Shown in pieces: positions 26,490 to 34,932 of a DNA stretch of 64,000 bases. Within the stretch, counting starts at the first letter, position 1, and each line of letters starts with the position of its first letter. Both the position numbers and the translations under genes were made by a program. The notes under the pieces were generated by a model. The model did not search any database, had not been told where the DNA came from, and saw only the letters and a program-made list of their open reading frames with translations. Source of the stretch: Acetomicrobium sp. S15 = DSM 107314 (GTDB lineage Bacteria > Synergistota > Synergistia > Synergistales > Thermosynergistaceae); the NCBI RefSeq assembly GCF_016125955.1, contig NZ_JADEVE010000415.1, positions 124,001 through 188,000 on the forward strand, written 5' to 3'.

Positions 26490-28767
26490 CAGTTACCTGT
26501 CCTTTGCGAGGGAGAAAAAGGCACTTTCGCCTTGGCAGGTGCTTTCGCCGTTGGGCTACGTCGCCCAGATGGGCGTGGCCTTCAGAAACTGGACCTACGA
26601 CCACGGCATCGCATCTGTCTGGGATCCGCCTCTGCCCGTTATCAGCGTAGGCAACATCACCATGGGCGGCACGAACAAGACCCCCTTCGTCGAGATGCTC
26701 GCCTCCCGCTTTTGTGACATGGGCCTTTCCGTAGGAATCGTAACGCGCGGCTACGGCGGCCGCAACGCCGACGACCTCGCCTTCCCCGGCTTTGGTGAAA
26801 GAGATGCGGTGGGGGATGAGCCGCTCCTGCTCTCGTCGCGCCTCCCTGACGTTCCGATAGCCGTGTGCAAGCGGAGGCGGCGCGGCGTGGAGGCCTTGAA
26901 GCGCGCCGGCGTCGAAATCGTCGTGGCGGACGACGCCTTTCAGCACAGGCACTTGGGGCGCGACGTGAACATAGTCTTGATCGATGCGACGTGCCCTTTC
27001 GGAAACGGCAAGCTCTTCCCCGCCGGGCTTCTGCGCGAACCGGCTGCGTCCCTTTCGAGGGCCCACATCGCGGTGATCACGAAGGCCGACCGAGCCCCTC
27101 GGGAGAAGGTGGAGACGTTGTTGGAGACTATATCGCGCCACGTCCCTGAAGAGGCGATATTCCTATCGACTCTCGTCGTGGAGAAGTGGTCCTCTTGGCG
27201 CGGCTCCTTCGTCGATCTGCCCTTCGAAGAGGTAGAGGGCATGAGCGTTATGGCCTTTTCGGCCATAGGCGACCCGGAGAGCTTCCGCGATTCTTTGGAA
27301 AAGTGCGGCGTCCGCGTGGTCGGTGAGGCCCGTTTCCGCGATCACCACCGCTACAGTCTGCGCGACATGGAGCGCATATGCCGTGCGGCCGACGAGGCAG
27401 GCACCGAATGTTTAAGCTGCACCGAGAAAGACATCTACAACCTGCCGGAAGGATGGCGAGCGCGGTCTCTCCTCATACCCAGGGTGGCGGTAAAAATAGA
27501 CGACGAAGGGCGCTTCTGGCGGGCACTGCTTTCCAATCTGCTCCCAAAGGTGGTCGTGGCTTCAAACGGCCACGGGGAGGACTCCATAGGTGCTCTCCTC
27601 GCCCAGAGGTTGCAAAAAGCGGCGCCCGGCGTCGCCGTAGAGGCCTTTCCTCTGGTCGGCAGGGGGGAGTCTTACAGGGATTGCGGCGTTAGGGTCGTCT
27701 CTTCTCCGGTGGAAACGCCGAGCGGCGGCATTATAAAGTACAATCTGAGGGACTTTTTGGCGGACCTGCGGGCCGGTCTCTTGAGGCAGATAATAAAGCA
27801 GCTTGGCGCATGGAAAGATCTTCGCGGGAAGTGCCGCACGCCCATCTGCGTCGGCGACGTGTACCTCCTGCTCCATGCCCTATTCGGCCAGGGCCTGCCG
27901 CCGCTCCTCCTGGCGACGGCGAAGAGCGAGCGCATCAGGGGACATTGGCATATAGAGCATTGCATCCTCCGCAAGCGCGCCCTCGTCGTGTGGACGCGCG
28001 ACCCCGAAACTGCGCTGGAGCTGAAAAAAGTTGGCGTTAACGCCGTCTATGCTGGGAACCCCATTGTAGATCTTCTCGGTGATAATGAAGAGGGAGGGAG
28101 GCATTGGCCGGCCGATGTCTCTGCAAAGGTCTTATTGCTTCCGGGCAGTCGCAAGCGCGCATACCGCGATGTGGCGCTGCTCCTCGAGGCTTCGCTCCTG
28201 CTTTCCCGTCGCATGGATTGCGCCTTCCTCATGGTGCTCGCTCCGACGCTCGACCTTGAAAAGTTGGTCGCCGCCTCGAGCGGCTTCTCCTGGGATCCGC
28301 CCTTTCTGAAGAGTGAAGGGCTATGCGTGGCGGTGACGGACATGCCGGTGGGAGATGCTGCCCGCGGCGCAGACATCGTCATCGGCCTCGGCGGGACGGC
28401 AAACCAGCTCTGTGCCGCCTTGGGCGTGCCGGTGCTTTCTATCATAGAAAAGGGCAAGCTCGTGCAGAAAAAGCTTTTGGGAGATGCCGAGCTGCTCGTA
28501 GCTCCTGAGGCCGGTTCCTTAGCTGAGGCGGCATACGGGATATTGACGGATAGTGATCTGAAGGCGAGGATGTCCGAGGCCGGCCGCAGGAACATGGGCG
28601 GCGGTGGGGCCGTCGAAGACGTCGTTCGCTACGTCGCGAACGAGATGGGATTGGCGCTTCGTTGCGCCGTATGGCGAAAGATTGCTGAAAGTTTGGGGGG
28701 AGATGCAGGTCATGAAGAGCATAGCGATCATCCCGGCGCGCTTCGGCAGCACGCGCCTGCCGGGTAA
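26464..28767 (+). CDS. lpxK: Fusion: tetraacyldisaccharide 4'-kinase (LpxK) + LpxB-related glycosyltransferase domain
   Basis: Residues 1 to about 345 are LpxK: the P-loop region VGNITMGGTNKTPF, catalytic block VADDAFQHRHLGRDVNIVL, GNGKLFPAGLLREP, ITKAD, FRDHHRYS and CTEKD. LpxK phosphorylates the 4' position of the lipid A disaccharide. From about residue 350 a second GT-B module begins VVVASNGHGEDSIGALL. It continues with LLPGSRKRAYRDVALLLEA and GLGGTANQLCAALGVPVL, matching the lipid-A-disaccharide-synthase-related family known best from cyanobacteria. At about 767 residues it is twice the LpxK length. There is no stop or start between the domains. The start is GTG 26464 or 26473. The last 56 bp overlap kdsB. 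Confidence 0.85.
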   Translation: MIDVQCIVDSYLSFAREKKALSPWQVLSPLGYVAQMGVAFRNWTYDHGIASVWDPPLPVISVGNITMGGTNKTPFVEMLASRFCDMGLSVGIVTRGYGGRNADDLAFPGFGERDAVGDEPLLLSSRLPDVPIAVCKRRRRGVEALKRAGVEIVVADDAFQHRHLGRDVNIVLIDATCPFGNGKLFPAGLLREPAASLSRAHIAVITKADRAPREKVETLLETISRHVPEEAIFLSTLVVEKWSSWRGSFVDLPFEEVEGMSVMAFSAIGDPESFRDSLEKCGVRVVGEARFRDHHRYSLRDMERICRAADEAGTECLSCTEKDIYNLPEGWRARSLLIPRVAVKIDDEGRFWRALLSNLLPKVVVASNGHGEDSIGALLAQRLQKAAPGVAVEAFPLVGRGESYRDCGVRVVSSPVETPSGGIIKYNLRDFLADLRAGLLRQIIKQLGAWKDLRGKCRTPICVGDVYLLLHALFGQGLPPLLLATAKSERIRGHWHIEHCILRKRALVVWTRDPETALELKKVGVNAVYAGNPIVDLLGDNEEGGRHWPADVSAKVLLLPGSRKRAYRDVALLLEASLLLSRRMDCAFLMVLAPTLDLEKLVAASSGFSWDPPFLKSEGLCVAVTDMPVGDAARGADIVIGLGGTANQLCAALGVPVLSIIEKGKLVQKKLLGDAELLVAPEAGSLAEAAYGILTDSDLKARMSEAGRRNMGGGGAVEDVVRYVANEMGLALRCAVWRKIAESLGGDAGHEEHSDHPGALRQHAPAG

Positions 28768-29452
28768 GCCGCTTTTGCCGGTAGGGGGAGTGCCCCTGGT
28801 GGTGCGCGTGGCCAAAGGGGTGAGCCGCTCATCTAAGGTGGAGCGCATCGTCGTCGCCACCGACGACGAGAGGATTGCGGCGGTGGCCAAGTTGGGGGGT
28901 TTTGAGGCGATCATCACGCCGAAGGATCTGCACAGCGGCAGCGATCGCGTTGCCTATGTGGCAAAGGAGCTTCAGGGGTGGGATATAGTCCTCAACGTGC
29001 AAGTCGACGACGCGCTGGTGGGCCCCGACATGATAGACCCGCTCGTAGACGTCCTGAAATCTGACAGTTCGGTTCAGGTTGCGCTGCTCGTCAAGGAGAT
29101 CGAAAAGAAGCGCGAGGTGGAAAACCCCAACGTCGTGAAAGTCGTCTTCCGCAGAGACGGAAGGGCCCTCTACTTCAGTCGCTCTCCCGTGCCCTACGAG
29201 CGAAATCCCAAGGCGCCTTATTACAAACACATCGGCCCCTACGCCTACAGGCGGGATTTCCTCTTAGAGCTCGCCAAGTGCCCGCCGACACCACTCGAGC
29301 ACGCCGAGAGCTTGGAGATGCTGCGCATACTCGAAATGGGCTATGAGATACGCTGCGTCGAAACGCAGCGCGACACAATAGAGGTCGATACGCCCGAAGA
29401 CATAGCCGCCTTGGAAAACTACCTGGCCGGACGGGGAGATGAGGCGCGGTGA
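28712..29452 (+). CDS. kdsB: CMP-Kdo synthetase (3-deoxy-manno-octulosonate cytidylyltransferase), possibly 8-amino-Kdo specific
   Basis: The enzyme activates Kdo with CTP. The N-terminus [52 protein letters not shown] and [14 protein letters not shown] fit KdsB (246 residues). The usual metal/nucleotide motif QGDEP is changed to QVDDA. The Met at 28712 lies 9 nt after a GGGGGGAG run; the open frame further upstream overlaps lpxK and is not used. Because kdnA/kdnB-like genes follow, this enzyme may prefer 8-amino-Kdo, as reported for the Shewanella homologue. That preference is inference. Confidence 0.88.
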   Translation: MKSIAIIPARFGSTRLPGKPLLPVGGVPLVVRVAKGVSRSSKVERIVVATDDERIAAVAKLGGFEAIITPKDLHSGSDRVAYVAKELQGWDIVLNVQVDDALVGPDMIDPLVDVLKSDSSVQVALLVKEIEKKREVENPNVVKVVFRRDGRALYFSRSPVPYERNPKAPYYKHIGPYAYRRDFLLELAKCPPTPLEHAESLEMLRILEMGYEIRCVETQRDTIEVDTPEDIAALENYLAGRGDEAR

Positions 29453-30315
29453 GGGCGAGAGTTGACATCGGCCCCTTCTGCATGGGCGACGGTCCCGTCG
29501 TCATCGTGGCCGGCCCCTGCGTGCTCGAAAGCCTCGACTTAGCGCTGCGCGTTGCCGCGCAGGTGAAGGGGATCTGCGACGATTTGGGCTTGCCCTACAT
29601 CTTTAAGTCCTCCTTCGACAAGGCGAACCGCACCTCTATAAAGAGCTTCCGCGGGCCGGGCTTGGAGAAGGGCCTCCAGTGGCTGGCGAGGGTGAAAGAG
29701 GACCTCGGCGTGCCCGTGCTCACCGACATCCACCTGCCAGATCAGGCCGAGGTCGCGGCCGACGTCGTGGACGTCCTGCAGATACCGGCATTCTTGTGCC
29801 GTCAGACAGACCTGGTGGTGGCCGCGGCGAAAACCGGCAAGCCCGTGAACATAAAGAAGGCCCAGTTCCTCTCGCCCTACGATATGGCACCGGTGGTGGA
29901 GAAGTGCCGCGCCGTGGGCAACGAGGAGGTCATATTGTGCGAGCGCGGCTCCGCCTTCGGCTACAGAGAGCTCGTCGTCGACATGCGCTCCATACCCATA
30001 ATGCGCTCTCTCGGCTGTCCCGTGATGTTCGACGCCACGCACAGCGTCCAGATGCCCGGAGGGCGCGGGTCTTCGAGCGGCGGCGACCGCAGATTCGTCC
30101 GCCCCCTCGCCAGGGCGGCGCTTTCGATCGGCATAGACTCCCTCTTTTTGGAAGTCCATCCCGACCCCTACAGCGCCCTGAGCGACGGTCCCAACATGAT
30201 CCCTTTGGGCGAGCTGCGCGCCTTTTTGAGAGAGGTAAAAGAGATAGACGAGCTAATCAAGGGCTCGATCGGCCCGTGCCTTTTGGAGGGAGAAAGCCAT
30301 GGTTTGTCTTCCTAA
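29449..30315 (+). CDS. kdsA: 3-deoxy-8-phosphooctulonate synthase
   Basis: KdsA condenses arabinose-5-phosphate with PEP to Kdo-8-phosphate. Clear blocks are [73 protein letters not shown] and [12 protein letters not shown]. The Cys in AGPC is the metal ligand typical of metal-dependent (class II) KdsA; E. coli has Asn there. It has 288 residues. GTG at 29449 overlaps the kdsB stop (GTGA), and the end overlaps kdsD. Confidence 0.95.
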   Translation: MRARVDIGPFCMGDGPVVIVAGPCVLESLDLALRVAAQVKGICDDLGLPYIFKSSFDKANRTSIKSFRGPGLEKGLQWLARVKEDLGVPVLTDIHLPDQAEVAADVVDVLQIPAFLCRQTDLVVAAAKTGKPVNIKKAQFLSPYDMAPVVEKCRAVGNEEVILCERGSAFGYRELVVDMRSIPIMRSLGCPVMFDATHSVQMPGGRGSSSGGDRRFVRPLARAALSIGIDSLFLEVHPDPYSALSDGPNMIPLGELRAFLREVKEIDELIKGSIGPCLLEGESHGLSS

Positions 30316-31306
30316 AGAGCGGGAGGGAATGGAGCTTTCCGACGACGAACTCGTCGCCGCGGCCAAGCGCGTCATAGAGAGCGAAGCGCGGGAGCTCCTG
30401 AAGGCCGCAAGTCGGATCGGTTATGAAATGGCGAAGGCTGCACGCCTGATATGCGGCTGCAAGGGGAGGGTGGTCGTCGTCGGCCTCGGAAAATCCGGCC
30501 ATGTGGCCAGGAAGATCGCCGCCACCTTCTCTTCGCTCGGCACGCCCGCCTTCTTCCTGCACGCCGCCGAGGGCGCCCACGGCGACCTCGGGATGGTCTG
30601 CAGGGAAGACGTGGGGCTTTTTTTGAGCAACAGCGGTCACACCCAAGAAGTGCTCGAGCTCTTGCCTTTTTTTAAGAGGTTAGGCGCCCCCGTCATCTCC
30701 ATCACTGGCGATCTCTCCTCTCCGTTGGCGGAGGCCTCCGACCTGGCGTTGGATTCGAGCGTTGAACGGGAGGCCGATCCGTTGGGCCTCGCCCCCACGT
30801 CGAGCACGGCGCTGCAGATGGCCATCGGCGACGCCCTCGCCGCCATGGTTACGGAGCTGAGGGGGCTTGATCGCGACGACTTCGCCCTCTTTCACCCCGG
30901 CGGAAAGCTCGGCAGAAGGCTCCTCCTGCGCGTCTGCGACGTCATGGGGAGGGGCGAGCGGATGCCCCTTGTGCGTGAGGACGTCAGGGTCTGCGACGCC
31001 ATATACGAGATATCGAGTAAAGGTTACGGTGCTACGGTCGTAGTCGACGGTTCGGGCGCACTTTGCGGCATATTTACCGACGGCGACCTGCGCCGCTTGC
31101 TTGAGAGATCCGGCCTGAAAGGGCTCGAGCAGCCCCTAAATTCCGTCATGACGAAGGCGCCCAAGACCATCGCCCCCGACGAACTGGCAGCCAAAGCCGT
31201 CCTCCTCATGGAGGAAAACGAGATCTCGGTCCTCGTTGTCGTCGAGGGGGATCGTCCTGTCGGCATAATCCACCTCCACGAACTCTTGAAGGCGGGGGTG
31301 GCATGA
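30299..31306 (+). CDS. kdsD: Arabinose-5-phosphate isomerase
   Basis: This sugar isomerase makes arabinose-5-phosphate from ribulose-5-phosphate, the entry to Kdo. The SIS domain (about 40-185) has [46 protein letters not shown] and [12 protein letters not shown]. Two CBS domains follow (about 215-335; for example [13 protein letters not shown]). It has 335 residues like KdsD/GutQ. ATG at 30299 has GGAGG 9 nt upstream. It ends in an ATGA overlap with waaA. Confidence 0.94.
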   Translation: MVCLPKEREGMELSDDELVAAAKRVIESEARELLKAASRIGYEMAKAARLICGCKGRVVVVGLGKSGHVARKIAATFSSLGTPAFFLHAAEGAHGDLGMVCREDVGLFLSNSGHTQEVLELLPFFKRLGAPVISITGDLSSPLAEASDLALDSSVEREADPLGLAPTSSTALQMAIGDALAAMVTELRGLDRDDFALFHPGGKLGRRLLLRVCDVMGRGERMPLVREDVRVCDAIYEISSKGYGATVVVDGSGALCGIFTDGDLRRLLERSGLKGLEQPLNSVMTKAPKTIAPDELAAKAVLLMEENEISVLVVVEGDRPVGIIHLHELLKAGVA

Positions 31307-32547
31307 AATTAAGCCTCCGTGCCTATTCGGCCATAGTCTCGTCGCTCTACTGCGCGGGCTATCCATACCTCGCTTGGCGCTACAGGGAAGGTTTCGCCCA
31401 GCGGCGCGGTGTCTATGAGCCGTCTTTGGCCGGAAGCTTGAAGGGTGCGCGCCCGATTTGGGTGCACGCCGCCTCCGTGGGCGAGGTGCAGGCGGCCTTC
31501 CCTCTGATTAAAGCGATGCGCTCCGCTCTCATCGGCCCGATAATCCTCTCCACGGTGACTCCCACCGGTAAGGCCATGGCGCAGAGGCTTTGCGGCGGCA
31601 TGATAGACGCACATATCTACTACCCCTGGGACGTGCCTTGGATCGTCAGACGCTCCCTTAGTGCCCTTCGCCCCAAGGCCTACGTGGCCGTGGAGGCCGA
31701 GATATGGCCCCTCTTTTTGTCGGAGCTGGCCGAGCGCGAGGTCCCCGCCTTCCTGGTCAACGGGCGCTTCTCCGACCGCTCTTTTGAAAAAGCCCGAAAA
31801 AGCCCGGCCTTCTGGCTTAAAGTGCTCGGGTCTTTTAGGTTTCTCATGGTGAGGGGGGAAACCGACAGAGAGCGCCTCCTTTCGCTCGGCGTGGACGGAA
31901 AGAAGGTGATAGCCCTCGGAGACTGCAAAATCGACGCCCTCGTCGAAAGGCAAAAGGAAGTCGATCTGCCCTCTTTGAGGCGAAGGCTCTTTTTGGGCCC
32001 CGACGACATCTGCCTGGTGGCCGGGAGCACCCACGAGGGAGAAGAAGAGGTCGTCTTTAGGGCCTGGGAGGAGGTGAGGCGCCGCTTCCCGTGCCGCCTC
32101 ATCGTGGTGCCCCGTCACCCGGAGCGTTCGCCGAAGGTCTTAAAAGAAGCGGAACGTTTCGGCAAGGCGCTCTTATTGACGCAAATCTCCCCCGGTTGGG
32201 ATATACTGGTAGTCGATGCCGTCGGATATCTCTTCGACCTCTACGGCCTTGCCCGTGCGGCCTTCGTGGGGGGGAGCCTCGTCCCCAGGGGAGGACAAAA
32301 CGTCTTGGAGCCTGCCTGTTGGGGCATCCCCGTTTTTTGCGGACCTCACATGGAGGATTTTGCCGCGCCCGTTGATGAGCTTTCGCGCCTGGGCGCGCTG
32401 AAAGTGATTTCAAACGAAAGCGAGCTGGCTCAAGGGTGGGTCGGCTCTCTCGCCGCTCCTGACGGCGATTTTAAAAGAAGCGTAGAGCGATATTTCACCC
32501 CTGGCGCCGCAGTCAGGGCGTGGGAGATCATAAGATCGAGCCTCTGA
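31303..32547 (+). CDS. waaA: 3-deoxy-D-manno-octulosonic acid transferase (Kdo transferase)
   Basis: WaaA transfers Kdo from CMP-Kdo to lipid IVA at the inner membrane. An N-terminal hydrophobic anchor precedes the GT30 blocks IWVHAASVGEVQAAFPL (catalytic Glu), LSTVTPTGKAMAQ, AYVAVEAEIWPLF and VNGRFSDRSFEKA. The C-terminal half has VAGSTHEGEEEVV, VPRHPERSPKV and FVGGSLVPRGGQNVLEPA. It has 414 residues. The ATG overlaps kdsD. If the cell makes 8-amino-Kdo, this enzyme would have to accept it. Confidence 0.95.
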   Translation: MKLSLRAYSAIVSSLYCAGYPYLAWRYREGFAQRRGVYEPSLAGSLKGARPIWVHAASVGEVQAAFPLIKAMRSALIGPIILSTVTPTGKAMAQRLCGGMIDAHIYYPWDVPWIVRRSLSALRPKAYVAVEAEIWPLFLSELAEREVPAFLVNGRFSDRSFEKARKSPAFWLKVLGSFRFLMVRGETDRERLLSLGVDGKKVIALGDCKIDALVERQKEVDLPSLRRRLFLGPDDICLVAGSTHEGEEEVVFRAWEEVRRRFPCRLIVVPRHPERSPKVLKEAERFGKALLLTQISPGWDILVVDAVGYLFDLYGLARAAFVGGSLVPRGGQNVLEPACWGIPVFCGPHMEDFAAPVDELSRLGALKVISNESELAQGWVGSLAAPDGDFKRSVERYFTPGAAVRAWEIIRSSL

Positions 32548-32558
32548 AAAAGGAAGTG

Positions 32559-33725
32559 ATGACTGTGCAAAGCTTTTCCATGCGCCTCTCGGGTCGCGTC
32601 CTATTCGGTCCCGGGACCGTGGCCCGGTTGGGCGACATTGCGCGCACCTTCGGCGCCGAAAAAGCGCTCGTCGTCTCCGACCCAAACGTCGAGCGGCTCG
32701 GGCACGTGAATCGCGTCTGCGAGCTGCTGCAAAAAGCCGGGATAAAGGTGCGCGCCTTCGCGGAGGTGGAGCCAGACCCGTCTGTCGAGACGGCTGACAA
32801 AGCCGCCGACGTCGCTAAGGATTTCGGCGCCAGCCTCATCGTCGGCATAGGCGGAGGCAGCTCGCTCGATATAGCTAAGGCCGCGAGCGTCCTCGTCACC
32901 AACCCTGGGGGCGCCGCCTCCTATCAAGGCCTCGGCCTGGTCAAAAATGCGGGCCTGCCCAAGGTTTTGATCCCCACCACCGCCGGAACGGGGAGCGAGG
33001 TCACGTTTACGGCCGTGCTCATCAGGAAAAAAGAGGGTATAAAGGCCGGCATCAACGACGAAAAGCTCTATGCCGACTATGCCATCCTGGACCCGGAGCT
33101 CACCCTGTCCCTCCCTCCCCGCGCCACCGCCTCCACGGGCATGGACGCTTTCATCCACGCCTTCGAGGCGTATGTGGGCAAGAGCGCCACGCCTTTCAGC
33201 GACATCTTCGCCGAGTCCGCAATAAAGAGGGTGGGCAGGTGGCTTCGCGTGGCCACGTGGGATGGAAGAAACTTGGAGGCCAGGTGCGAGATGGTGCTCG
33301 CTTCCTACTACGGCGGTGCCGCGCTGGCGAACGCCGGGGTAGGGGCCTGCCACGCACTCTCTTATCCCTTAGGGGGTATTTTCGGCGTCCCTCACGGCCT
33401 CGCCAATGCCCTGCTGATATCGTATGTGACGCGCCACAGCGTCATGGCAAACCCCGAGCGCTATGCTAAAGCGGCCATTCTGTTGGGAAGAGAGTGCGGT
33501 GCGTCTCTGAGGGACGCGGCTCTGTCGTGCGTCGAGGCCCTCGAAGAGCTCGTCTCGGACCTCGGTCTGCCTCGCACTTTGAAAGATTTGGGGATAAAGA
33601 TAGAAGAAGGGCGCCTTCGGGAGATGGTCAAGGGAGCCATGGCTGTGGATCGTCCCATGGCCAACAACCCGAGGCCTTTCGACGAAGAGCTCTGCGCAAA
33701 AGTATATAAGGAGGCGATAGGGTAA
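32559..33725 (+). CDS. kdnB: Iron-containing alcohol dehydrogenase, probable KdnB (Kdo 8-dehydrogenase)
   Basis: This is a group III Fe-dependent ADH of 388 residues. The NAD region is IVGIGGGSSLDIAKAASVL, then PTTAGTGSEVT. Metal ligands are Asp and His in TGMDAFIHAFEAY, His in GACHALSYPLGG and His in GVPHGLANALL. ATG at 32559 follows AAGGA. It lies between waaA and a DegT-type aminotransferase. In Shewanella, KdnB oxidises Kdo C8 and KdnA then aminates it to 8-amino-Kdo, with these same two families adjacent to kdsB. The assignment rests on family plus context; a general alcohol dehydrogenase remains possible. Confidence 0.75.
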   Translation: MTVQSFSMRLSGRVLFGPGTVARLGDIARTFGAEKALVVSDPNVERLGHVNRVCELLQKAGIKVRAFAEVEPDPSVETADKAADVAKDFGASLIVGIGGGSSLDIAKAASVLVTNPGGAASYQGLGLVKNAGLPKVLIPTTAGTGSEVTFTAVLIRKKEGIKAGINDEKLYADYAILDPELTLSLPPRATASTGMDAFIHAFEAYVGKSATPFSDIFAESAIKRVGRWLRVATWDGRNLEARCEMVLASYYGGAALANAGVGACHALSYPLGGIFGVPHGLANALLISYVTRHSVMANPERYAKAAILLGRECGASLRDAALSCVEALEELVSDLGLPRTLKDLGIKIEEGRLREMVKGAMAVDRPMANNPRPFDEELCAKVYKEAIG

Positions 33726-34930
33726 TGCCGGCATATGAGCTTTACGGGCAGGAGGAGATCGACGCAGTCGTAGATGTGCTGCAGCGCAAGATAGTACATC
33801 GCTACTCGTCTCACGAAGCGAGGGGTGGCATTTACAGGGCGAAGGAGTTTGAGGATGTCGTGGCCCGCGCGGTGGGCGCCAAATACTGTCAGGCCGTGAG
33901 TAGCGGCAGCGCAGCGCTCTACGTGGCGCTCAAGGCCTTGGGGGTCGGGCCGGGCGACGAAGTGATAACGTCGGCCTTCACCTTCATAGCGAGCATCGAA
34001 GCGATATTGGAGTGCGGTGCAGTCCCCGTCCTGGCGGACATAGACGAAAGCCTTAACTTAGACCCCGAGTCCGCCGAGGACGCCATCAGCGAAAAGACCA
34101 AGGTGATCATGCCGGTTCACATGTATGGCGCGGCCGCCGACATGGAGCGCTTCCGCGAGCTATGCGACCTCTACGGCCTCTACCTCTTGGAGGACGCGTG
34201 TCAGGCCCTCGGCGCCACGTATAAGGGCAAAGGATGCGGCACCCTTGGCGATTGCGGCACCTACAGCCTCGACCCGAATAAGGTTATCTCCGTCGGCGAG
34301 GGCGGGCTCATCGTCACCGACGACGAGGAGCTGTATCGCAGGATGGAGTATTATCACGACCACGGCCACATCCACGACGAAAGTATAGACAGGGGCGCCG
34401 AAGGCAAGGCTTGCCTCGGCTTCAACTTCCGCATAAGCGAGATCCAGGGCGCCCTCGGCCTGGCTCAAATTAAAAAGCTCCCTCGCGCCATAGAGAGCTT
34501 GCGCTCTAACAAAAAGAGGATTTTGGAAGCCGTGGGCGACTTGGACCTTGTGACTTTGAGGGACCTTCCCGATAGGGACGGTGAAATCGCGACTCAATTG
34601 GTTCTGCTGCTGCCCGACGAGGGGAGCGCCCGTGCCTTTCAAAAGGCTTCCAAGGAAGCGGGCGCGGGTTGCAGCGTCTTAGCCGACAACACGTGGCACT
34701 ACGCCAAGCATTGGAAGACTCTCAGGGAGGGAACAACTTACAGCCGCTTGAGGTGCCCCTTCGACTGCGTATATGCGGAAGACCTCCCCTCCTATCGCCC
34801 GATAGAGTGGGTGCAGACCGACGACATACTGAGCCGCGCCGTTATGTACGGCCTCAACATCGTCATGGGCGACGAAGACGTCGAGCGCATGGCGAAGGCT
34901 ATAAAAGCGGGGCTAAAGGTGGCCTATTAG
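33725..34930 (+). CDS. kdnA: DegT/DnrJ/EryC1 aminotransferase, probable KdnA (8-amino-Kdo synthase)
   Basis: This PLP enzyme of 401 residues belongs to the sugar aminotransferase family. It shows SSGSAALYVALKALGVGPGD, ITSAFTFIASIEAIL, LEDACQALGATYKGK and the PLP-lysine region YSLDPNKVISVGEGGLIVT. The ATG overlaps the stop of the dehydrogenase gene, so the pair is translationally coupled. No other amino-sugar genes are nearby, while the Kdo genes directly precede it. The simplest reading is conversion of 8-oxo-Kdo to 8-amino-Kdo. Another keto-sugar substrate for the core cannot be excluded. Confidence 0.75.
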   Translation: MPAYELYGQEEIDAVVDVLQRKIVHRYSSHEARGGIYRAKEFEDVVARAVGAKYCQAVSSGSAALYVALKALGVGPGDEVITSAFTFIASIEAILECGAVPVLADIDESLNLDPESAEDAISEKTKVIMPVHMYGAAADMERFRELCDLYGLYLLEDACQALGATYKGKGCGTLGDCGTYSLDPNKVISVGEGGLIVTDDEELYRRMEYYHDHGHIHDESIDRGAEGKACLGFNFRISEIQGALGLAQIKKLPRAIESLRSNKKRILEAVGDLDLVTLRDLPDRDGEIATQLVLLLPDEGSARAFQKASKEAGAGCSVLADNTWHYAKHWKTLREGTTYSRLRCPFDCVYAEDLPSYRPIEWVQTDDILSRAVMYGLNIVMGDEDVERMAKAIKAGLKVAY

Positions 34931-34932
34931 GG

